Origin: Brachyspira pilosicoli | Lineage (GTDB): Bacteria; Spirochaetota; Brachyspiria; Brachyspirales; Brachyspiraceae | DNA: 42,676 bases | Assembly: GCF_008016535.1 (NCBI RefSeq) | Contig: NZ_SAXY01000061.1 | Location: forward strand, 1-42,676 | Direction: 5' to 3' | In this document: piece by piece, positions 36,591 to 42,676 of the stretch | Position numbering within the stretch: position 1 is the first letter of the stretch | Layout: every line of letters starts with the position of its first letter | Position numbers and translations under genes: made by a program | Notes under the pieces: model-generated | Told to the model about the DNA's origin: nothing | What the model saw: the letters and a program-made list of their open reading frames with translations, nothing else | Databases searched by the model: none

Positions 36591-36649
36591 TTTAAGTTAT
36601 TAGAAAATAAAAAATTTTTTAGTATATATATTATATTTAGGTGCTGCTT

Positions 36650-38179
36650 ATGAAAAACATGCTATTAACTTTTTTATTTACTTTTTTCTTTATAGTAAAC
36701 TGTAGTGCAAATGAAAAGGAGTTGGGAGAAAATATTATTGACCCTAATAAACTCACACCATTAGGTACTATAATATTAAATTCTTATGATATAGCTCCAT
36801 TATCTGCTTCTTATGTTATAAGCAATACTAATAATTACCCAATAACAGTAACTGTTAAAGGGCTATACAATGAACCTGATATAATTCATACCTATCCTGC
36901 TAACTACGGAAAAGAGTTTGAAATACATGGGCTTTTCTCAGAAGCTACTAATACAATTATTATCAATGATGCAGGAAGAGAGATTATAGAAAATCATTAT
37001 ATAAAAAAGATTTATCATGATGATGTGTACATTGATTCAAAATATACAGTAGAGATTAATAAACTTACTAACGATGACGGAAATAATCCTGATTTATATT
37101 TTATTCAATATTTTAATGGTTGGTATCCTACTGCTACTATAGGTATATCAAAAAATGGTTATGTGAGATATTTTATTAAAGGAGTTACTGCTTCAAAAAT
37201 CGCTATAGAGGGCAATAAGTTTTTAATATATCCTATGTATGAAGGAAAAATTCATAATATGCTTGGAAAGGAACTTGTAAAATATCCGAGCAATTCTCAT
37301 CATGACACTATAAAAAAAGATGATAATTATATTTATTTATCTGCAAGTAAATGGGGCGGAAATGATGAGATTACAGAGATTGACTTTTATGGAAATATAG
37401 TTAGAAAGATGAGTTTTGCGTCTATTATAAGAGATATAGTGCTTCCTAATAACGATAAAAATGAAATAAGAATATTAAACAGAATTGTGTTTGATAAAGA
37501 TAATATATTTGCAGATGAAAACAGAGAGCAGAAATCTATAGACTGGTTTCATGCTAATTCGCTTGTTTATGATAAAGAAACTGATATACTTTATATATCT
37601 TCAAGGAATTTAGGAGTATTTGCAATTGACTACAGTGATTGGAAATTGATATGATGGTTTGCAGATGAAACCTTAAACACAAGAACAGGAAATGCATATG
37701 GTCAGATTCCTTATAAAGATAGCTTAAAAGATTTGCCTTCATTAGATGCTTATAGAGTAAAAGGAGATGCACTCACAGACGGACCAAAAAATCAGCATGC
37801 ATTAATACTTTTTCCAAATGGTAATTTAGGAATGCTTGATAATCAGGGAGATGCTAACAGAAACTCTAAAGGCTCAAGATATGTAGAATATAGTATTACA
37901 GGTGAGCATGGTTCTTATACAGCAATTAAAACAGATGAGTTTAGAGAGGCTTCGCTTTATTCAAGAATTAATTCAGATGCTGACATAAAAGGAAATAACT
38001 TGCTTTTAACTTATGGTACTATAAGAACTGTATTGGAAGTGGATAAACAAACAAAAGAAGTTTTATTTAAAAATAAGTTTAATATGCCGAAATCTGAATT
38101 ATATTATAGAGCAGACAAATTGCCTTTATATTATGAAGAGGGAAGAGAGTACTTTGAAGACGCTAATATAAAGAATTGA
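36650..38179 (+). pseudogene. Arylsulfotransferase (AssT-like) with one in-frame TGA
   Basis: The whole frame from the ATG at 36650 (AGG upstream) to 38179 is in one phase, about 508 codons, broken only by TGA at 37652-37654 after YSDWKLI. TGG to TGA would explain it, since the expected residue there is Trp (KLI-W-WFAD). The protein has a signal peptide (ending NCSANE), an N-terminal beta domain, and beta-propeller motifs of PAPS-independent arylsulfate sulfotransferases: IDWFHANSLVYD with one active His, SSRNLG, then LTDGPKNQHAL with the second His after the stop. Periplasmic enzyme moving sulfate between phenols. The truncated part alone would be inactive. Confidence 0.85.
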
Positions 38180-38220
38180 TTGTTGATATATATTTGAAAT
38201 TTTTAGATTAGTGATTTTTT

Positions 38221-38300
38221 TATTGTTTTTTAGGGCTAGCCACCGTACTCCAGTTATTTTACTTTGCACTTTTTGCGGCGGGAAAAAGTTGAATAAAACA
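38221..38300. repeat. GC-rich intergenic repeat, third member
   Basis: TTATTGTTTTTTAGGGC at the left and TTGCACTTTTTGCGGCGGGAAAAAG at the right reuse the modules of 36345-36455 (the right module is in opposite orientation). It lies between the convergent arylsulfotransferase and the unknown gene. Confidence 0.6.
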
Positions 38301-38385
38301 AAAATTTATGTAATAAATTATATACTTGAAATTTTTAGGTTATTAATTTTTTAGAAATATAATTGAAATACTCTAGTCTAAAGAA

Positions 38386-39672
38386 TTAATTATCTATACT
38401 TATAGATTTTATAGCCTCTATGCATAACTCTTCATTTTCTTTGCCGTTGTATGTAAACCATGCAAGAAGGGCTAACTTTTTTGAAACGGCTACTACAGTA
38501 AATACATAATCATCATTGCCCATAGATTTTTTGTATACAGCAGATTTTATATCTTTTATTTTTATATCTGTAAGGTCGCCTTTCTCTTCATTTGTGATGT
38601 CCATTTGCTTTATAACATATTCCATTATAGCGTCAATTTCATCGTTTGCAAAAGAATATACCTGCATAGCAATGTAAGTATGTATATTTTTAAACTCTAC
38701 TAAGGTTTTATCATCTCTGTAAATATTAAAACTCATAGGAAGAGAAATATTAAATCCGCCTGCAATAGAGTATCTTGCATATTCTTTTCTAAATCCAATA
38801 TCTGTATTAGTCATTTGAATATTATTTTTTTTATTGGATTCTATAAACTTAGCTAAATTATCATCGTCCAAATAGTATGCTATATCAGAAAGTATCTTCC
38901 AAGGATATGGCAAATTTTTATCTTTTTTATAAGCCTCTTGAAAACAGTAAATTATTTTTTTGTATGTATCTCTCTCTTTGTCGTCTATAATCTCTCTAAA
39001 AGGAAAATAAAGCCATATAATACTATTTAAACTCTTAAACCAAAAATCGGCATTAATCTCTTCATCATTCCAAATAAAAAACTCTCTTGCAAAATTATAT
39101 TTATCTTCTAAAGGAGCATTAATTAAATTATTAAACCAAGATTTACCCCAATATCCCAAAGGAGAAAGAGCATAATATTCTTTTTCTATCATAGGATAAT
39201 CATAAGGCATAGATATCATAAAGTTTGTAAACTCTTCATTAGCAAGCAAACTCTCTGAATATTCGTTTAATGCTGCTGCAAAGAAATTTTTTAATTTATC
39301 AAAATTTTTTTCTTTAAAATATCCGCTGTAGTCTTTATATGTTTTATCTTCTTCAAATACAATATCTAATCTTGTTGAAATTCTGCCTAATACAGAAATG
39401 ATAAATCTATGATACCCAGCACCAAAAATACCGCTATTAATAGTTACATATAATGTACCTTCTTTATATTCAAAATACACAGGGTCAGCAGATGGGTGAA
39501 AAGAGTATATTAATGTGCTTGATTTCTCTTCATCTAAGATAGAATATTCTGAAAGCATAACAAGTGGATTAATATTTACTTCGTTTAGAGATGATACTAT
39601 TGATTTAAATAGTCTATCTTTTGTAGGAAGAGCCCTATTAAATTTAGCACTAAGTAAAAATTCAATATTCAT
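38386..39672 (-). CDS. Cytoplasmic protein of unknown function (428 aa)
   Basis: I do not recognise a family. The ATG at 39672 begins MNIEFLLSAKFNRALP; a longer frame to 39738 adds only an Ile/Tyr-rich stretch and is not preferred. No signal peptide or membrane segments. The centre contains GYFKEKNFDKLKNFFAAALNEY and MPYDYPMIEKEYYALSPLGYWGKSWF, the C-terminus a strand-rich domain (SIAGGFNISLPMSFNIYRDDKTL). Neither start has a clear ribosome site, and the second IS copy begins only 78 bases upstream of the ATG, so the native promoter may have been lost. If the inferred inversion is right, this gene was once close to the defence pair. Confidence 0.7.
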   Translation of the reverse strand: MNIEFLLSAKFNRALPTKDRLFKSIVSSLNEVNINPLVMLSEYSILDEEKSSTLIYSFHPSADPVYFEYKEGTLYVTINSGIFGAGYHRFIISVLGRISTRLDIVFEEDKTYKDYSGYFKEKNFDKLKNFFAAALNEYSESLLANEEFTNFMISMPYDYPMIEKEYYALSPLGYWGKSWFNNLINAPLEDKYNFAREFFIWNDEEINADFWFKSLNSIIWLYFPFREIIDDKERDTYKKIIYCFQEAYKKDKNLPYPWKILSDIAYYLDDDNLAKFIESNKKNNIQMTNTDIGFRKEYARYSIAGGFNISLPMSFNIYRDDKTLVEFKNIHTYIAMQVYSFANDEIDAIMEYVIKQMDITNEEKGDLTDIKIKDIKSAVYKKSMGNDDYVFTVVAVSKKLALLAWFTYNGKENEELCIEAIKSISIDN

Positions 39673-39750
39673 AAAAATTATATATAGTATTATAATATTA
39701 TATATAATAACATTTTTTATTAATATATCAATATACATTTTATACTTGAT

Positions 39751-40808
39751 TGTTTAGGAGTGTGAGATATTGGACATTTTTTAGTATAAAAAAGCAGTAT
39801 CCCTGTTATAATATTTTGATATAGAAAACAAATAAAGGATACTACTATGAAAAAAGATTATAGCACAGAATTTAAATTATTTATAGTGGATGAAGCATTA
39901 AAAACTAAAAATATTAAAAGATTTTTAAAGATGGAAAGAATAAATAAATCCACTTTTTATACTTGGATTAAGAAATATAAAGACACTGGAACTGTCGCCA
40001 ATTTTAGCACTAGACCAAAAACTTCCCCAAATATCTTTAATAATCAAAAAGCTATTAATTTAATTATTGAACTCTATACTAAAGAATATCGAGGTAAGCA
40101 TTATATTAAAGCATATTTAAATCGTGAAGGCATTAAGATAGGGGTTACAGCTATAGAGAATGTACTAAAAAGAAATAATCTTTGGAGATACAAAATAAAA
40201 AAGAAAAAGAAGCGATATGATAAACGAAAATTTGTCTCTAAAATACAAAAAGAAGGCAAAATAGTTCAAATAGACACTAAATATATCAAATTAGGCAGAA
40301 AAAGAGTTTATCAATTCACAGCTGTAGATTTAGCTACTCGCTATAGTTGGAGGCAAATCTATGAGGATAAAACACCTTATAGTGCTTTATCTTTCTTAAA
40401 ATATGTCTTAAAAACTTCACCTTTTAAGATACAGGCTATACAAACAGCGACCGAAGGAAGTGCCTGTGGTAACAATGGTATAGAATATACTTATCGCTGT
40501 ATTAATACTCCTAAAATCAATATTTTTGATGAATACTGCTTAAAAAATAAATTAGAGAGGAGATATATTCCTGTAGCTACACCAAGATACAATGGTGTAG
40601 TAGAAAGAGTACACGGCATAGACGAAAGAGAATTTTATTCACGATTAAATAAAAATATCACAGTAGAATTATTAAGAGAAAAATTAAAAGAATATACACA
40701 TTTTTATAACAATCAAAGATTGATTTCTTCGTTAGGTTATATTACAATCAAAGAAAGAATCAAAAATATTATAGCAAGTAAAAGTACAATATCTATGGCT
40801 CCATGACA
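39751..40808 (+). mobile_element. IS481-like insertion sequence, copy 3 (1058 bp)
   Basis: Begins TGTTTAGGAGTGTGAGATATTGG and ends in the complement of TGTCATGGAGCC; same subfamily as copy 2 in the opposite orientation. It is about 24 bases longer because of an internal insertion in the transposase. Left flank (ending TATACTTGAT) and right flank differ. Confidence 0.93.
39847..40806 (+). CDS. IS481-like transposase, copy 3, second catalytic Asp replaced by an insertion
   Basis: 319 residues, frame open. Asp143 (QIDTKY) and the final Glu are present, but where copy 2 has QTDNGIEY this copy has QTATEGSACGNNGIEY: 27 bases (40446-40472) replace three, a net gain of 8 residues, and the second Asp of the DDE triad is gone. 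The enzyme should therefore be inactive. The inserted DNA shares 15 exact bases with the intergenic repeat at 36382-36396. Compared with copy 2 the first 45 residues also differ at several positions. Confidence 0.92.
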   Translation: MKKDYSTEFKLFIVDEALKTKNIKRFLKMERINKSTFYTWIKKYKDTGTVANFSTRPKTSPNIFNNQKAINLIIELYTKEYRGKHYIKAYLNREGIKIGVTAIENVLKRNNLWRYKIKKKKKRYDKRKFVSKIQKEGKIVQIDTKYIKLGRKRVYQFTAVDLATRYSWRQIYEDKTPYSALSFLKYVLKTSPFKIQAIQTATEGSACGNNGIEYTYRCINTPKINIFDEYCLKNKLERRYIPVATPRYNGVVERVHGIDEREFYSRLNKNITVELLREKLKEYTHFYNNQRLISSLGYITIKERIKNIIASKSTISMAP

Positions 40809-40823
40809 TTATTATTTGTTGTT
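40809..40823. repeat. Split 15-bp target duplication, second half
   Basis: TTATTATTTGTTGTT directly after copy 3 is the exact reverse complement of 34413-34427 next to copy 2. The two now point toward each other across an inverted segment. Confidence 0.85.
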
Positions 40824-40854
40824 TATGCTGAAAATTTTTAAGTTTGTTACTGTG

Positions 40855-40920
40855 AGCATAAGCACATTTCCGCACGGATTAGCTTACTCCTGTCGAATGC
40901 CCTCTATACATACGGTTTAT
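40855..40920. repeat. GC-rich intergenic block with CCGCACG motif
   Basis: GAGCATAAGC, CCGCACGG (about 40873) and CTCCTGTCGAATGCCCTC stand in AT-rich DNA between the IS copy and the moxR stop. CCGCACG is the same core as in the 22.1, 26.6 and 31.3 kb elements. Confidence 0.5.
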
Positions 40921-40997
40921 TGCCTATTATCATACAAAATAAAGAAGTTATTTCATAATTTAAATATAAACTAAAATTTATATATACTTACAATTTT

Positions 40998-41981
40998 TTA
41001 AGGCACATTTATATTTGAAAGAAGCTCTTCTATAATCATATCGCTGCTCACATTCTCAGCTTGTGCCTCGTAACTTACACTAATTCTATGTCTTAAAACC
41101 TCATAAGCAACTGCCCTAATATCTTCCGGTATCACAAAACCTCTGCCGTTCATCATAGCATTAGCCTTAGCTGCTTTTGTAAGATATATACCAGCCCTAG
41201 GAGAAGCACCATAATCAATATACTCCTCTTTAAGTTTATATTCTATTGGGTTTCTTGTTGCATCTATTATATTAACTATATAATCTAACAACTTATCTTC
41301 TATATATATCTGTTTAGCTAATATTCTTAATTTGTTTATTGTTTCTATTGTTGTAATAGGTTTTACTTCCTCTGGTTTTGAAGAAGACATATTTTTTATT
41401 ATAGTTTTCTCTTCGCTTTTTAGAGGGTATTTAACAATTACCTTTAGCATAAATCTATCAACCTGTGCCTCTGGTAAAGGATAAGTACCTTCTTGCTCTA
41501 TTGGGTTTTGAGTAGCTAATACTAAAAACACTTCTGGAAGTTTATATGTTTTATCGCCTATTGTAACTTGATGTTCTTCCATAGCCTCAAGTAAAGCAGA
41601 TTGCACTTTAGCAGGTGAACGGTTTATCTCGTCAGCAAGTATGATGTTGGAAAATATTGGACCTTGCTTTGGTAAGAAAACTGAATTCTTAATATCATAT
41701 ATCTCTGTACCTATAATATCTGCAGGAAGCAAATCTGGCGTAAACTGTATTCTTTTAAAAGTTGCATCTATTGTAGAAGCTAAAGTTTTAACTGTAAGCG
41801 TTTTTGCAAGTCCCGGTACTCCTTCAAGCAATACATGCCCATCACATATTATGCCAAGCAAAAGCTTATCTATCATATTCTCTTGCCCAACTATCACTTT
41901 TTTAATTTCATCTTTTACTGCATTCACAACATCTAATGCCGCATTGGCTGCTTCTGAAATAGCCTGTAAATCTTTAGTCAT
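40998..41981 (-). CDS. MoxR family AAA+ ATPase
   Basis: 327 residues. Walker A GVPGLAKT (54-61), Walker B IILADEIN (113-120), sensor 1 ATQNP (156-160, Asn159), and the conserved FTPDLLPADIIGTEIYD and PLPEAQVDRF segments. MoxR proteins are chaperone-like ATPases that help mature metal- or VWA-domain proteins. It lies 12 bases after the BatD-like gene, forming a Bat-type operon; the VWA (BatA/BatB) and DUF58 partners are not in the window. Family sure; client protein unknown. Confidence 0.95.
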   Translation of the reverse strand: MTKDLQAISEAANAALDVVNAVKDEIKKVIVGQENMIDKLLLGIICDGHVLLEGVPGLAKTLTVKTLASTIDATFKRIQFTPDLLPADIIGTEIYDIKNSVFLPKQGPIFSNIILADEINRSPAKVQSALLEAMEEHQVTIGDKTYKLPEVFLVLATQNPIEQEGTYPLPEAQVDRFMLKVIVKYPLKSEEKTIIKNMSSSKPEEVKPITTIETINKLRILAKQIYIEDKLLDYIVNIIDATRNPIEYKLKEEYIDYGASPRAGIYLTKAAKANAMMNGRGFVIPEDIRAVAYEVLRHRISVSYEAQAENVSSDMIIEELLSNINVP

Positions 41982-41993
41982 AAACTCTCCATT

Positions 41994-42491
41994 TTAATTT
42001 TTATGCTGTTTTTTTATAAATTTATATAATAAGTATACTATAAGAACTATAAGTACCCACTGCCCAATCATTATAATTAAAAATGAATTGCCGAAAACTC
42101 TAATGTTATATTCACTTAAAGGCTCTTCATTTGGTATTAAATTGTTTCCCCTCTCAAGTTCATAATAACGAGCTTCTAATTCTGGTATTTTTAATTTGCC
42201 TTTATTAATTGGCTTTAATGTATATATTATTTTGTATATAGTTTTAATATCAGTATTTTCTTTATCTATTGTTTCACTTTCTATTCTTTTGTTTATTATC
42301 TCAAAATCGCTTATAGAGTTTTCGTCTAAACCTTCAGCCTTAAAACTATTAGCATCTCCTGTAAAAGTTAAAGTATATTTAATATTCTGCCATTTATATA
42401 TACTCTTTCTATTAACCTTACCTTCAACAGAAACCATAGAAAAAACTGTAGTATTAATAATCATTATAAGCAAAATAATATAATATCTCAT
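41994..42491 (-). CDS. BatD-like membrane-anchored protein
   Basis: 165 residues. A signal peptide (1-18) is followed by one beta-sandwich (VEGKVNRKSIYKWQNIKYTLTFTGDANSF ... YTLKPINKGKLKIPELEARYYE) and a single C-terminal membrane helix (about 133-157) with a short basic tail. The strand pattern with LKPINKGKLKIPE is the repeat unit of BatD proteins, but only one such domain is present, whereas BatD usually has several. Placement just before moxR supports the Bat-operon assignment. It may present clients to the MoxR complex from the membrane outer face. Confidence 0.65.
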   Translation of the reverse strand: MRYYIILLIMIINTTVFSMVSVEGKVNRKSIYKWQNIKYTLTFTGDANSFKAEGLDENSISDFEIINKRIESETIDKENTDIKTIYKIIYTLKPINKGKLKIPELEARYYELERGNNLIPNEEPLSEYNIRVFGNSFLIIMIGQWVLIVLIVYLLYKFIKKQHKN

Positions 42492-42549
42492 AGCTTTTTA
42501 GATTATAATAAAAAACAAAAAAGTCAACCTAATTAAGTGTATTATATAG

Positions 42550-42676
42550 TGTCATGGAGCCATAGATATTGTACTTTTACTTGCTATAATATTTTTGATT
42601 CTTTCTTTGATTGTAATATACAATAACGAAGAAATCAATCTTTGATTGTTATAAAAATGTGTATATTCTTTTAATT
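42550..42676 (-). mobile_element. IS481-like insertion sequence, copy 4 (left end only, cut by window edge)
   Basis: TGTCATGGAGCCATAGATATTG begins at 42550 and the following 127 bases match copy 2 with one difference seen (ATAACG against ATAAAG), including the C-terminal transposase codons on the minus strand. The left flank ends GTATTATATAG. The rest lies beyond the window. Confidence 0.92.

Noticed and set aside
37652-37654. TGA in the arylsulfotransferase read as selenocysteine
   Set aside because: The expected residue is Trp, not Cys, and no stem-loop of selenocysteine type is seen right after it.
42550-42676. Copy 4 as the partner that shares the missing target duplication of copy 2 or 3
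   Set aside because: Its left flank (ending GTATTATATAG) does not match the left flanks of copies 2 or 3; the other flank is outside the window.

Overview
The window looks like a chromosomal segment of a host-associated spirochaete, most probably Brachyspira. The evidence is very AT-rich DNA with A/T-ending codons, a periplasmic flagellin core gene (flaB) whose promoter resembles sigma-28 sites, a surface protein resembling the Brachyspira Vsp family, and several outer-membrane beta-barrel-like proteins ending in Phe. The genus is inferred from the encoded proteins; no marker RNA gene is present.

Layout. 1-2.8 kb: 5' part of an MmeI-like type IIL restriction-modification gene (runs off the left edge), an NfeD-type membrane serine protease, and a small unknown protein. 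2.8-7.5 kb: a short-chain dehydrogenase gene with one in-frame stop, and the single-chain purine enzyme purL. 7.8-10.1 kb: a three-gene operon (DUF969, DUF979, pcp) fitting pyroglutamate uptake and release. 10.2-12.5 kb: an IS1595-like element that has removed the front of a second dehydrogenase gene, then an IS481-like element with a 15-bp target duplication lying 20 bp upstream of a perfect-consensus tRNA-Gly promoter. 12.5-14.7 kb: tRNA-Gly, trigger factor, clpP. 14.8-18.5 kb: envelope proteins, the ygbA-ybaN pair, a Vsp-like protein and a TPR protein. 18.7-22 kb: purH, ahpC, fabD. 22.4-26.4 kb: DUF4340 protein, membrane protein, a secreted FecR-like plus M14-type metallopeptidase, and a decayed lipoprotein gene. 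26.4-27.9 kb: a long structured leader and flaB. 28-31.3 kb: a VUT/YhhQ transporter, zapA with a coiled-coil ZapB-like partner, and an outer-membrane protein. 31.5-40.8 kb: accessory region with an AAA ATPase plus DUF3226 (TOPRIM-like) pair, an IS481-like element, an m4C-type methyltransferase plus restriction enzyme, a nonsense-mutated arylsulfotransferase, an unknown protein and a second, inverted IS copy. 41-42.5 kb: MoxR ATPase and a BatD-like membrane protein. The right edge enters a further IS481-like copy.

Main points for a second look. (1) The 15-bp target duplication of one IS481-like insertion is split between the two inverted copies at 33.4 and 40.8 kb, which indicates that the 5.3 kb between them (with the restriction-modification genes) was inverted by recombination between the IS copies. 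(2) Four GC-rich blocks occur in the same order and nearly the same spacing at 26.5 kb and, on the other strand, at 31.4 kb, with diverged AT-rich spacers: a candidate structured, undescribed intergenic element. (3) The flaB leader has four successive hairpins, the last with mutually exclusive pairings next to a U-run. (4) A transposase copy carries a 24-bp in-frame insertion that matches a nearby intergenic repeat and removes its second catalytic Asp. (5) The restriction enzyme reading frame breaks at an A8 tract, and an 18-codon continuation lies in the next frame. Several genes are broken by single mutations, which means either genome decay or sequencing error.
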